From Paludibaculum sp. (GTDB lineage: Bacteria > Acidobacteriota > Terriglobia > Bryobacterales > Bryobacteraceae): a stretch of DNA of 64,000 nucleotides. A model generated the notes under the pieces. The model did not search any database, had not been told where the DNA came from, and saw only the letters and a list, made by a program, of their open reading frames with translations. Below, piece after piece: positions 23,034-32,173 of this stretch. The stretch is from positions 27,942 to 91,941 of the forward strand of contig JARKQJ010000065.1 in assembly GCA_029973955.1 (NCBI GenBank), read 5' to 3'. How positions within the stretch are numbered: the first letter of the stretch is position 1; every line of letters begins with the position of its first letter. The position numbers and the translations under genes are program-made.

Positions 23034-25033
23034 ACTTTGCCGAGGGCTTCGGCGATGCCCTGGCTGGCGACGTGAACGGAGCGTTCATTGGCCATGCCGT
23101 AGATGAAGCGGTTGTGCATGGCTTCGTAGTTGGAATCGAAGACGATGCCGATGACTTCGCCGCGAGTGTTGACGGTGGGGCTGCCGGAGTTGCCGCCGAT
23201 GATGTCGGCGGTGGTGACGAAGTTGAAGGGGGTGGCGAGTTTGAGGGCGGGCCTGGAGTCGAGCCAGCGCTGGGGGAGCTTGAAGGGTTCTTCGCCGGTG
23301 GCGTGACGGTACATGCCGGCGAAGTCGACCATGGAGGGCACGGGCTCATTGTGAGCGTCGCGGTAGTTCTTAACGGCGCCGAAGGAGAGGCGGAGGGTGC
23401 CTGTGGCGTCGGGGTAGGCGGAGGCTCCGTAGAGGGCGAAGCGGGCGCGGGCGATGCGGGAGGCGGCGGCGCGTTCGACGGCGTCGAGGCGATCGTCGTA
23501 CTGCTTGCGGATGGCGCGGGCGGCGGGGTCCATGAGCCGGACGAGTTGGATCATGCCGTCCTGGGAGGCGGCGAGGGCGGCGGGGTCGCCGGCAAGGCGC
23601 TTCCGCTCAGCGACGTCGGCGAGTTTGCTGGAGTTGACGTAGGCCGCGGCGGCTTCAGCGGCGGTGCGGCCGGCGAGAATCTGCTTGACGAGGGGGTGAT
23701 CCGCGCTGAGTTCGGCGGAGATCATCTCGAAGTACTTCTGGAGCATGAGGGCTTCGAGGGCCGGCGTGATGGGGGCGGAGGAGAAGAGACGGAGTTGGAG
23801 CGAGGGTAGCGCGGCGTCACTGAATTCGCGGAGGCGCTGATCGTTGGGCTTGGCCTTCTCCTCGGAGAGGCGGACAAGATTGCGGGCGATGGTGAAGAGA
23901 TCACAGAGCACCGCACCGGATTCGAGCAGGTACTCGCTGGACTGACTGCGCCAGGCGGAGTAGGCGCCGCCGATCTCGTCGAACGCAGCACCTACTTCCT
24001 GGGCGGCCCGCGGGTTCGCCCCGATGGCCGCGCGGAGCTTGTCTTCGAGCTGCTTCTTTTCGGCGAAGAAGGAGGGGTTGTTGAGGCCCTTGAACTCGCC
24101 GTCGCGCACCTTGAAGGAGTTCTCGGCGCCGAAGAGCTTGTCGCGGGAGAGGCGCTTGTTTTCAGGGCTGACCTCACCGTACTGCTTGAGCGAACGAATG
24201 ATGGAGCTGAGCATGCGCAGGTTGCGGGGATAGGAGACGTCGCGCATGTAAGCGAACTGGGCGAGGGTGATGAAGCGGTCAGTGGAGCCGGGGTGGCCGG
24301 AGATGAGAGCAAGCTCGCCATCCTTCACGCCGGTCTTGGACCACGCGAGGTGGTGGGGGGTGGCCGCGGGCTTGTCGTTTTCGTAGGCGCGGAGGAAGGT
24401 GATATCGAGGTCGTAGCGCGGGTAGGTGAAATTGTCGGGATCGCCGCCGAAGAAGGCGATGGCTTCCTCGGGTGCGAAGACGAGGCGGACGTCGGTGTAC
24501 TTCTTGTAGCGGTAGAGGTGATAGAGGGCGCCGGAGTAGAGGGTGACGACGTTGCAGGCGCCGCCGTTGACGGCGACGCACTCCTTCTCCATCGCGGACA
24601 TGGCGGCGCGGCGCTGCTGGGCAGCGTCGGCGGAGTCCGGCCTGGCGGTAGCCGCGGCGTTGATTCTGGAGGTGACATCGGAGATCTCGAGCAGGACCTG
24701 GACTTCGAGGCCGGGGCACTTCAGCTCGGCATCGGGCGCGGCGGCGTAGAAGCCGTCGCGCATATAGTTGTGCTCCTTGGAACTGACGTTCTGGATGCAG
24801 CGCGAAGCCACGTGATGATTGGTAAAGATGAGGCCCTGCGGGGAGACGAAGGAGCCGGAGCCGCCGCCGAAGCGGACGGAGGAGAGGCGCAGGTGGTCGA
24901 GGAGGTCCTGCGTGGGCGTGAACTGAAAGCGGCTGGCGAGCTGGTCTTTGGGGACGGCGTTGAACAGCCACATGCCCTCATCGGCGAGGAGGGCGGCGGG
25001 CAGGAGGAGGGCGAGGAGGATCGATCTCTTCAT
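22994..25033 (-). CDS. S46 family dipeptidyl-peptidase
   Basis: This exported serine peptidase (679 aa) of the DPP7/DPP11 family removes dipeptides from peptide N-termini. The signal peptide is MKRSILLALLLPAALLADEG. The N-terminal signature DEGMWLFNAVP and the catalytic His in GLIFTNHHVASRC fit the family. The Ser is in IIGGNSGSPTVNTRGEVIG (about residue 620). The length fits the family (about 700 aa). Such enzymes belong to amino-acid-scavenging bacteria, in keeping with the several exported peptidases nearby. The start at 25033 gives the signal peptide; the longer frame to 25303 is shadow sequence. Confidence 0.92.
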   Translation of the reverse strand: MKRSILLALLLPAALLADEGMWLFNAVPKDQLASRFQFTPTQDLLDHLRLSSVRFGGGSGSFVSPQGLIFTNHHVASRCIQNVSSKEHNYMRDGFYAAAPDAELKCPGLEVQVLLEISDVTSRINAAATARPDSADAAQQRRAAMSAMEKECVAVNGGACNVVTLYSGALYHLYRYKKYTDVRLVFAPEEAIAFFGGDPDNFTYPRYDLDITFLRAYENDKPAATPHHLAWSKTGVKDGELALISGHPGSTDRFITLAQFAYMRDVSYPRNLRMLSSIIRSLKQYGEVSPENKRLSRDKLFGAENSFKVRDGEFKGLNNPSFFAEKKQLEDKLRAAIGANPRAAQEVGAAFDEIGGAYSAWRSQSSEYLLESGAVLCDLFTIARNLVRLSEEKAKPNDQRLREFSDAALPSLQLRLFSSAPITPALEALMLQKYFEMISAELSADHPLVKQILAGRTAAEAAAAYVNSSKLADVAERKRLAGDPAALAASQDGMIQLVRLMDPAARAIRKQYDDRLDAVERAAASRIARARFALYGASAYPDATGTLRLSFGAVKNYRDAHNEPVPSMVDFAGMYRHATGEEPFKLPQRWLDSRPALKLATPFNFVTTADIIGGNSGSPTVNTRGEVIGIVFDSNYEAMHNRFIYGMANERSVHVASQGIAEALGKVYKANRVLRELGL

Positions 25034-25099
25034 GAGTTTACCTATTCGTACTTTAGGATACCGATCTCCAGAACGCGAGGTGCAGGAGAATGGAAAGTG

Positions 25100-25708
25100 A
25101 TGACAGACCGGCAAACGGCGGTGCGGCGCGGGCTGAGGCTGGAGTACCTGACACTGGGCTACAACGTAGTGGAGGCAGTGGTGTCGATGGTGAGCGGCGT
25201 TCTGGCCGGCAGCATCGCGCTGGTGGGTTTTGGCGTAGATGCCGTGATCGAGAGCATCTCCGGGTCTGTGATGCTGTGGCGGCTGAAGTCGGACGACCAT
25301 CACAAGCGCGAGGAGTTCGAGCAGAGAGCACTGAAGCTGATTGGAGTGTCGTTTCTGGTGCTGGCGGCTTACGTGGGTTATGAGGCGGTGGAGAAACTGT
25401 GGACGCGGGAGGCGCCGGAGCGGTCGATTCCGGGAATTGGGATTGCGTGCTGTTCGCTGGCGATCATGCCCGTGCTGGCGCGGACGAAGCGGGGGGTGGG
25501 GCGGGAGATTCAGAGCGCGGCGATGGTGGCGGATTCGCGGCAGACGGAGCTGTGCAGCTGGTTGTCAGCGATTCTGCTGGGAGGGCTGCTGCTGAATGCA
25601 GCGATGGGATGGTGGTGGGCCGATCCGGTGGCAGGGCTATTGATGACACCGATCATCGCGCGGGAGGGGATTTCCGCGTTGAAGGGCGAAGGCTGCCACT
25701 GCCATTGA
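25100..25708 (+). CDS. Cation diffusion facilitator-like transporter (short)
   Basis: This 202-aa membrane protein has 5-6 hydrophobic helices and resembles the cation-efflux (CDF) transmembrane domain. GFGVDAVIESISGSVMLWRL matches the second-helix motif with Asp, and VADSRQTELCSW matches the fifth-helix HD/DSxxE region, although the usual His is Ser here. The cytosolic C-terminal domain is missing. The chain ends with a Cys-His-Cys-His tail that could bind a metal. The divergent start is 66 bp from the S46 gene. Confidence 0.75.
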   Translation: MTDRQTAVRRGLRLEYLTLGYNVVEAVVSMVSGVLAGSIALVGFGVDAVIESISGSVMLWRLKSDDHHKREEFEQRALKLIGVSFLVLAAYVGYEAVEKLWTREAPERSIPGIGIACCSLAIMPVLARTKRGVGREIQSAAMVADSRQTELCSWLSAILLGGLLLNAAMGWWWADPVAGLLMTPIIAREGISALKGEGCHCH

Positions 25709-25711
25709 AGG

Positions 25712-26806
25712 TCAGTTCTTCTTTTTCGCGGGCTCAGGCTTGGGCGGCTCCGGCGTGATGGAGGGCGGGGTGGTCTTGGACTCCGGCTTCTTACCGTCTT
25801 CGGATTCGGGGTAGACGATATCGCTTTCGACCTGGAGAATCTGGGATTCAACCTGGAACTTGCGGTAGTTGCGGAAGTCGATTTCGTTGCGGACGCAATC
25901 GAAGCTGCCGCGGACGCAGGCGAGGTTCTCGCTCTTGACGGGCAGGAGGACGCGCTGGCCGGAGATGGTGACCCAGCCGTAATCGACCGTAGTTTCGACG
26001 GTATCGATTTCATAGTCTGACGGGAGCTGGCGGGTGCGCATCTCGATGCGCAGAACGCGGGCGGATTCGGGATCGATCCAGATGGAGCCCCGGTAGGCGG
26101 GCTGGACAGGGCGTCCGAAGCGGACGGTCCAGCGCGAGGTGGGCTGCGAGACGGAATAGTCGTAGACCTTGGCGCGGATGCCGACAGCGGTGGATTCGCC
26201 GCGCGGGGTGAACTGGGCGTTGGTATTGGAGGCGAAGAGGTTGGCGAGGATGGTGCCGAATTCGCCGGAGGACCAGGTACCGGAATCTTCGGGCGTGCCC
26301 TTCTTGATGGGCTTGTTGTTGATGCGGATGTTGCGGTAGTCCTCGTGGCCGCCGACATAGGTGAGCTCGACCTGAACTCTATCTTTGAGTTTCCAATCGG
26401 GCTTGAGCGTCTTGCTGAACCAGCGCATGACGTACTCGTCGCAGATGAAGTTGGGGAGACCGGAGTCGAACTCGTAGGCCGCGGCGCGGGCGCGTCCGAT
26501 GAGGGTCTGTTCGGGTTTGGGCGGCGGAGCATTGGGAGGCTGGACGACCTTTTCGGTGCGGCCCTGCTCGTCCACGGTGATTTCGGTACCGACCTGGGGC
26601 GGGAGGCGCTGCTCGACTGGGATGGCGGGCACCTCTTCGCGCTTCTGCGCAGGACCGCCGCGGCGCAGGACAGGGCGGCCGGGGTCTTCACTGGGGGTTT
26701 GGGGGGCGGGAGTCTGTGGCGCGGGTGTCTGGGGCTGAGCCGGGGTTTGAGCTGCCAGGCCGAGGGGCAGGGCGTACAGACACACAAGGACCAACCACTG
26801 TTTCAT
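25712..26806 (-). CDS. Exported protein of unknown function, Pro/Gln-rich N-terminus
   Basis: I do not recognise a named family. The 364-aa protein has a signal peptide (MKQWLVLVCLYALPLGLAAQ), a Thr/Pro/Gln repeat stretch (about residues 21-45), and then a folded region with LPNFICDEYVMRWFS and GSIWIDPESARVLRIEMRT. It ends with a Pro/Lys-rich tail. The phrase about a surface with 'IDPESARVLRIE' is reminiscent of LolA-like or outer-membrane lipoprotein-sorting folds common in acidobacteria; that is a weak resemblance. The ATG follows AGAAGGA. It lies 34 bp after the esterase gene on the same strand and converges on the CDF gene with 3 bp between. Confidence 0.75.
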   Translation of the reverse strand: MKQWLVLVCLYALPLGLAAQTPAQPQTPAPQTPAPQTPSEDPGRPVLRRGGPAQKREEVPAIPVEQRLPPQVGTEITVDEQGRTEKVVQPPNAPPPKPEQTLIGRARAAAYEFDSGLPNFICDEYVMRWFSKTLKPDWKLKDRVQVELTYVGGHEDYRNIRINNKPIKKGTPEDSGTWSSGEFGTILANLFASNTNAQFTPRGESTAVGIRAKVYDYSVSQPTSRWTVRFGRPVQPAYRGSIWIDPESARVLRIEMRTRQLPSDYEIDTVETTVDYGWVTISGQRVLLPVKSENLACVRGSFDCVRNEIDFRNYRKFQVESQILQVESDIVYPESEDGKKPESKTTPPSITPEPPKPEPAKKKN

Positions 26807-26840
26807 GGCAATCCTTCTGATGCGCCCGGGAGCGGGTTGG

Positions 26841-27668
26841 TTACTTTTGCGGGATGAGGCCGCGGACCATCATCCAGTCCTTGAGGCGGGCAGGCCAGGA
26901 GGAGAGGACGGGGTCCTTCTGGGCGAGACCGACACCGTGGGGGCCGTTCTGGTAGATGTGCAACTCGGCATCGACGCCGGCGCTGCGGAGGGCCATGTAA
27001 TAGAGCACGCTGTTTTCAGGCGGGACGCCGGTATCGCCCGAGGTGTGGAAGAGGAAGGTGGGCGGTGTGCGGCTGGTGACCTGGAGTTCGCTGGAGAGGT
27101 ACCAGACGAGGGATGGATCCGGCGGATCACCGAGGAGATTGCGCATGGAGCCGCTATGGGTGTAGCGGGTAGTGAACGAGATGACGGGGTAGACGAGGAT
27201 GGCGAAGTCGGGGCGCTCGCCTTCCTGGAAGTGGGTGGAGAGGGTGGAGGCGAGATGGCCGCCGGCGGAGAAGCCCATGACGCCGATCTTCGCGGGATCG
27301 ACCTTCCATTCGGCGGCGCGGGTGCGGATGATGGAGATGGCGCGGCGGGCGTCGTTGAGTTCGATGGGGTGATGGTATTTGGGGCCGAGGCGGTATTTGA
27401 GGACGAAGGCGGAGACGCCGAAGGAGTTGAACCACTCGCCGATCTGCTTGCCTTCGTGATCCATGGCGAGTCCGCCGTAACCGCCGCCGGGGCAGACGAG
27501 TACGGCGGCGCCGTTGGGATTGGAGGCGAGGTAGAAGGTGAGGGCGGGCTTGTCGGCGTCCGAATCACCGAGCGCGCCGGGGGCGCCTTCGGGCCAGAGC
27601 AGTTCGGTAGTGGGCGATTGGGCGAAAGCCAGCGAGCAGGCGAGGAGGGCGAAGATGGCGACGCGCAT
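26841..27668 (-). CDS. Exported alpha/beta hydrolase (acetyl-esterase/BD-FAE-like)
   Basis: This is a 275-aa exported esterase of the type linked to xylan deacetylation or feruloyl ester cleavage. It has a signal peptide (MRVAIFALLACSLAFAQ) and an oxyanion region in VLVCPGGGYGGLAMDHEG. The nucleophile is in GVMGFSAGGHLASTL (about residue 135), the acid Asp in LFHTSGDTGVP and the His in NGPHGVGL. All triad members are present. The substrate is inferred from family only. It sits between a membrane protein gene (12 bp) and the exported unknown, all on the minus strand. Confidence 0.88.
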   Translation of the reverse strand: MRVAIFALLACSLAFAQSPTTELLWPEGAPGALGDSDADKPALTFYLASNPNGAAVLVCPGGGYGGLAMDHEGKQIGEWFNSFGVSAFVLKYRLGPKYHHPIELNDARRAISIIRTRAAEWKVDPAKIGVMGFSAGGHLASTLSTHFQEGERPDFAILVYPVISFTTRYTHSGSMRNLLGDPPDPSLVWYLSSELQVTSRTPPTFLFHTSGDTGVPPENSVLYYMALRSAGVDAELHIYQNGPHGVGLAQKDPVLSSWPARLKDWMMVRGLIPQK

Positions 27669-27680
27669 GGATCTACTTTC

Positions 27681-28625
27681 TCAAATCGTGAAGTCTTCCT
27701 GGGCCCCCGATTCCCGGGCGGGCGGCTCCGGAGCAACAGGGACGAAGACGGAGACTGCGTCCGGCTGGGATGAGGCCGGGCAGAGGATGGCGTGGAGTTC
27801 CGCCGCGGCGCCCCAACTCGTCATCCGGATGAGGATCCGAAGGAAGATGTAGAGTTGCTGGGCGATGAACAGGAGGATCAGGATGCCGAGCGCACTCGTG
27901 GCCGTGAGATAGAGGAACGTGGCCGCAGCGAAGAGCAATGCCAGCGCGAACCAGACGGGGAAGATGACCAGCGGACGGGTGATGACCAGCCGCAGCGAGG
28001 CGACGAAGGCGTGCAGGCTCTTGCGGGAATCGGTGACGACCAGGCGGACCTTGGCAAGGTCGGCGGCAGTGGCGATGAGACCGGCGAGGAGGAGCAGAAA
28101 GAACTGCAGGGCCCGATTGGCATATAGCACCGGCTGCTCCACAAGGCCGGATTCATAGTGCTTCGTGATGGCGCGCGCAAGGCCGGAGCGAAGAGCGATC
28201 AGCAGCAGGTAGGGGATGAGGAAGTACAGCGACAGGCGGAGAAAGCGCCAGAAGTGGCGGCCGCAGCCTTCCCAGAACTCGCCGGGCGAGTAAGGTGATT
28301 CGTGATGGACCAGGAGCTTGACGCAGCCACCGGCAAGAAACGTGGCGCCAGTGAGCGCGAGCAGTGCTGAGAAGAGGATGGCAATAACGGCTGGGCTGCC
28401 GGCCTCACCGGCGGTGGAGATGAGCTCAGCGACGGCAGCGAGATCGAACTGCTTCATCAGTTCCACGCCATAGGCGGAGTGGGAGACCTGGGGGATGACG
28501 ATGCCCAACAGAGGCAGCGCGGCCAGAGCCGCGCAGAGCGTGTGAAAGAACCAATAGAGAACGACCATGCGCTTGCGGACGGCGGCGCGTCGGAAAGCGG
28601 AGGCGAGGATCTGGGTGGTCTGCAT
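27681..28625 (-). CDS. Polytopic membrane protein of unknown function
   Basis: This is a 314-aa protein with about six hydrophobic segments (roughly residues 20-45, 80-105, 130-155, 170-195, 215-250 and 255-275). It has the general look of DUF4013- or YihY-like integral membrane proteins, but I do not recognise a specific family. The ATG at 28625 has a very good GAGGAG. It is the second gene after the M1 peptidase (11-bp gap), so it may be cotranscribed with the hydrolase-M1 pair. Confidence 0.8.
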   Translation of the reverse strand: MQTTQILASAFRRAAVRKRMVVLYWFFHTLCAALAALPLLGIVIPQVSHSAYGVELMKQFDLAAVAELISTAGEAGSPAVIAILFSALLALTGATFLAGGCVKLLVHHESPYSPGEFWEGCGRHFWRFLRLSLYFLIPYLLLIALRSGLARAITKHYESGLVEQPVLYANRALQFFLLLLAGLIATAADLAKVRLVVTDSRKSLHAFVASLRLVITRPLVIFPVWFALALLFAAATFLYLTATSALGILILLFIAQQLYIFLRILIRMTSWGAAAELHAILCPASSQPDAVSVFVPVAPEPPARESGAQEDFTI

Positions 28626-28636
28626 GGCGCTTCTCC

Positions 28637-30730
28637 TCAGGCGATAGCGGTCAGGGTGAGCAACAGGTTCTGGAACCAGAAGAGGAAGGCGCTGCCCCAA
28701 CTGGCGCTGAGCTGCGAGTTGTAGGCTTTGCGCCAACTGTTATTGGCGTAGCTGAGATCGAGCTGGTATTTGCGCTGGGGATCGATCACCACGGATTCGA
28801 CCTCCGCCCGGCGCTGAAACTTGAGCTTTTGCCAGCGGTAGACGCCGTCCCAGGTGGAGCGGTGCACGAAACCGTCGGTGAAGCGGATTTCGACCTCGAC
28901 GGGCGCGATGGCGTCGCCGCGGCGCTCCAGCTTCACCGTGGAGGCGTATTCGGGCTTGAAGTTCCTTTCCTTGTCCAGCTTGCCGTCCGCCTCGTCGGCG
29001 GCCTTTCGGGTGACGAGTTTGAGCGCATCCTCAGCGCCGAGGAAGCCGCGCGCCGTGTTGACGCGATCGCAGACGACGGAGCTGACCGCGTAGTCCAGCT
29101 TGCGGCTGCCGAAGACGAACTGATCGAAGAACCAGTCCATATTGCGGCCGGAGACCTCGTTGACCACCTTTTGGAAATCGCGGCTGGTGGGGTGATGGAA
29201 GCGCCAGCGCTGGTGATAGACGCGCATCACGCGATCCATGGTGTCCTTGCCGAGCAGGGCTTCCAGAGTGCGCAGGGCGACGCCGGTGCGCGAGTATGAG
29301 CTGGCCGAGTAGCTGGAGCTGTCGTAATACTCCCAGGCGCTGCGGACCAGGTCATCGCGCACTGGAGTGATGTTGTGAACCGCGCGATCGGCGATCTCCT
29401 GGGTGAGCCTGGGCAGACGCAGGACAGACCAGAGATTGCGGCCCCAGAACATGAGCGGCAGGGTGGATGGACCGAAGACACGGTCCATGATGGCGCCGGT
29501 GGAGTAAGTGTTGAAACCTTCGTCGAGCCAGGACTCTTCGAACTCATTGGAGGCCACGAGTTGCATCCAGAACTGGTGGCCGAACTCGTGCACGGTGACC
29601 ATTTCGAGCAGGAGCGAGTCTTCGGGCAAGTGGTACGAGGTTCCGGCGGTGATGAAGGTGGGATACTCCATGCCGCCCGCACCGCCCGCGCCATAGGGCG
29701 GATCGACCACTGTGATGGTCTTGTAGGGGTAGCGCCCATAGGCAAGGCCGAAACCCTTGAGGGCGGCGCGCAAGGAACGGAAGTGCCGCTCCATCTGCTC
29801 ACGGTGCTCCGGCTGGACGAGGGCGATCATGCGCACATCCGAAAGGCGGACGTCTGATTCGGGGATGCCGTGGAGTTTGGCGGCGGCTGCGACCTCGGCG
29901 GCAGTGGTTTCGCGATCGGCCTGAAAGAGCCGCTCTTCGCGCAGATAAGTGGGCTGGGCGGTCCAGGCGAAGTCGGTGACGGAGCGCTGCTCGAAGGTGT
30001 AGGTGGTGGTGCCTTTGCCCTTGTCGTCGGCGCGGCGGGTCTGCTCGCCGGTGGCGCCGACGACGTAGTTCGTGGGCACGGTGAGATGGACCCGATAGTC
30101 GCCGTAGTTGGCGAAGAACTCGGAGTTGGCGTGGAACTGATGGCAGTTCCAGGCGCCGGCGGTGGAGTAGCGGAATCCGGCAGTTTCCCAAACGCCGATC
30201 TTGGGGAACCACTGGCCAACGAGGTGGTGATCGCCGTGGAAGCCGGTGCGGGCGAAGATCATGGGGAGCCTGGTAGTGAAGGCGATGTCGAGCTTGAGGG
30301 TTTCGCCAGGCTTGGCGGGCTGCGGGAGTGCGACTTCGATGACGGTGCGGTCATCGGCATTGTTGTCGTCGGGCTGGATGAAGCGAATGGCGGAGGTTAG
30401 ATCCGCGCCACCCTGAATACGCATGGAGCGGACCTTGATCCAGCCCCAGTCGTCGCCCTTGAACTTGTCGCCGCGGAGCTGGCCGCCAGACTCGCGGAAA
30501 AAGGTGGACTGCGTGTTGCGAAACGCGTTCATGTAGAGGTGAAAGCGCAGCGTGGGCACGGTGTCGGGCGAGTCGTTGAGCCAGGTGAGGGTCTCCTGGC
30601 CGGTAATGGTGTGCGTTTTGGCGTCGAGCGCGGCCTGGATGTCGTAGCTGGCAATCGGCTTGGCGAACGGCGCGGATTGGGCTTGGGCCCCAAGGGCGGC
30701 AACGGCGAACAGAGCGGCGATTCGGAGCAT
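28637..30730 (-). CDS. M1 family metallopeptidase
   Basis: This is an exported zinc aminopeptidase (697 aa). It has a signal peptide (MLRIAALFAVAALGAQAQ), an N-terminal beta domain, and the exopeptidase motif region GAGGAGGMEYPTF (in place of GAMEN). The zinc site is VHEFGHQF (about residue 380), with the third ligand 18 residues on in SWLDEGFNTY. The C-terminal half shows YQHSWRFHHP-like HQRWRFHHPTSRDF and NMDWFFDQFV. It starts 2 bp after the alpha/beta hydrolase stop, so both are probably one operon. The role would be peptide breakdown outside the cytoplasm. Confidence 0.92.
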   Translation of the reverse strand: MLRIAALFAVAALGAQAQSAPFAKPIASYDIQAALDAKTHTITGQETLTWLNDSPDTVPTLRFHLYMNAFRNTQSTFFRESGGQLRGDKFKGDDWGWIKVRSMRIQGGADLTSAIRFIQPDDNNADDRTVIEVALPQPAKPGETLKLDIAFTTRLPMIFARTGFHGDHHLVGQWFPKIGVWETAGFRYSTAGAWNCHQFHANSEFFANYGDYRVHLTVPTNYVVGATGEQTRRADDKGKGTTTYTFEQRSVTDFAWTAQPTYLREERLFQADRETTAAEVAAAAKLHGIPESDVRLSDVRMIALVQPEHREQMERHFRSLRAALKGFGLAYGRYPYKTITVVDPPYGAGGAGGMEYPTFITAGTSYHLPEDSLLLEMVTVHEFGHQFWMQLVASNEFEESWLDEGFNTYSTGAIMDRVFGPSTLPLMFWGRNLWSVLRLPRLTQEIADRAVHNITPVRDDLVRSAWEYYDSSSYSASSYSRTGVALRTLEALLGKDTMDRVMRVYHQRWRFHHPTSRDFQKVVNEVSGRNMDWFFDQFVFGSRKLDYAVSSVVCDRVNTARGFLGAEDALKLVTRKAADEADGKLDKERNFKPEYASTVKLERRGDAIAPVEVEIRFTDGFVHRSTWDGVYRWQKLKFQRRAEVESVVIDPQRKYQLDLSYANNSWRKAYNSQLSASWGSAFLFWFQNLLLTLTAIA

Positions 30731-30732
30731 GG

Positions 30733-32121
30733 CTATTTCTCCAATCCGGACCTGGTGCGAACCCATTTCGTGATGGCGTCCAACACGGCGGGGTTCATGG
30801 TCTCTTCGATCTGCGCATACTCGCTGACCGTGCCGGTTTTGGCGGCCTGGAAGAGGTGGTTCAACGAGGGGAGGCGCAGGATGGTGACATTTTTGTTGCC
30901 GCCCTTTTCGAGCGCGGCTTTCAGGGGCGGCAGATTCTGATCTGGCAGGACCTGGAGGTCTTTCTCGCCGTTCAAGGCGAGCACGGGGCACTTCACTTTG
31001 GCGAGCGTGAGCGCCGGGTCGTAGGTCATGAAGAAGCGCATCCAGGGCGAGGTGAGCTGGCGAAGCTGGGCGTCGATGTTGGGCGCGCCGGCAAGGAATT
31101 CTCTTAGCTTCGTTTCGAGCTCCGCTGGAGCGGCGGTGGAGTTCATGATGCGGGTGAACTCCATCTGCTTGGCGCGAGCGGCGTTGAGTTGCTCTTCGGT
31201 GGCGCCGGAAGCTTTGGCCAGGGCTTGACCTTGTTCGAGGATGACGTCGGCGCCAGGGACGGCGGTGCCGGCCAGGAGCACGATGAAGGCGACGTCGGGC
31301 CGGCGCGCCGCTACCATGGGGGCGATGATGCCGCCTTCGGAGTGGCCGGCAATGCCGATGGATTTGGCGTTCACGTCCGCGCGGCTTTTGAGGAAATCGA
31401 GAGCGCCTTCGGCATCCATGGAGAAGTCGAGCGAAGTGGAGGTGGCGAAACCACCTGTGGACTTGCCGATGCCGCGATCATCGTAACGGAGAACGGCGAT
31501 GCCTTTGCGGGTGAGGTGGTCGGCCAGCACGAGGAAGGGCTTGTGGCCCATGAGCGATTCGTCGCGATCCTGCGGACCGGAGCCGGTGACGAGAATGATG
31601 GCGGGATGCGGTCCTTTGCCGGCGGGCATGGTGAGCGTGCCGGCGAGCGTCACTCCGGAGGACTTTGAAGGGAAGGTGACGTCCGTGGAGGTGTAAGGGA
31701 AGGGCGGCTGAGGCATTTGAGGACGCTTGGGACCGGCGCTGGCCGCGGCGGCGGGATCCATGCGCTTCAAGGTGAGAGGCAGCGCCATGCCCTGCGTGAA
31801 GTTGCCGGCGATCTCGCTGCCGGTTGAATTCATCCTGCCTTCGAAGGAGGCGCTGAGTTGAGGCATCTGCCACTTCAGGACGCCGTCAGTGAATGTGACC
31901 TCGGAGATGGGGAGGCCGAAGGCGTTCTGGTCGACGCTGTCCATGGTGCCGGTGAGACCGGAAGGAGCGGATTTGATGTGCACGCGGAGGCGAAGCTGCG
32001 CCGTTGGCAGCTTCAAGGCGCCTTCCCAATCACCTTCCGCCGAGGGAGTCTGCGAAAACGCGATTGCGGCAAATGAGAGTAACAGAGCGCAAGCTCGACT
32101 ACTGGAAGACATGGAGTACAT
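30733..32121 (-). CDS. Exported alpha/beta hydrolase with N-terminal extra domain
   Basis: This is a 462-aa exported serine hydrolase. After a signal peptide (ACALLLSFAAIAFSQ) comes a small beta-rich domain (about residues 30-125). The hydrolase domain follows, with VTGSGPQDRDE (oxyanion loop) and LRYDDRGIGKS. The nucleophile is in GIAGHSEGGIIAPMVA (about residue 250), the Asp in LNGEKDLQV and the His in LPSLNHLFQ. This matches the family often called 'alpha/beta fold hydrolase/dienelactone-hydrolase-like' in soil bacteria. Of three close Met codons, the one at 32121 is chosen because AAGGAGG lies 9 nt before it. Confidence 0.87.
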   Translation of the reverse strand: MYSMSSSSRACALLLSFAAIAFSQTPSAEGDWEGALKLPTAQLRLRVHIKSAPSGLTGTMDSVDQNAFGLPISEVTFTDGVLKWQMPQLSASFEGRMNSTGSEIAGNFTQGMALPLTLKRMDPAAAASAGPKRPQMPQPPFPYTSTDVTFPSKSSGVTLAGTLTMPAGKGPHPAIILVTGSGPQDRDESLMGHKPFLVLADHLTRKGIAVLRYDDRGIGKSTGGFATSTSLDFSMDAEGALDFLKSRADVNAKSIGIAGHSEGGIIAPMVAARRPDVAFIVLLAGTAVPGADVILEQGQALAKASGATEEQLNAARAKQMEFTRIMNSTAAPAELETKLREFLAGAPNIDAQLRQLTSPWMRFFMTYDPALTLAKVKCPVLALNGEKDLQVLPDQNLPPLKAALEKGGNKNVTILRLPSLNHLFQAAKTGTVSEYAQIEETMNPAVLDAITKWVRTRSGLEK

Positions 32122-32173
32122 GATATCGTCCTCCTTCATATTTGGATGCGTTGGGTATAAAATAACGGGACAT

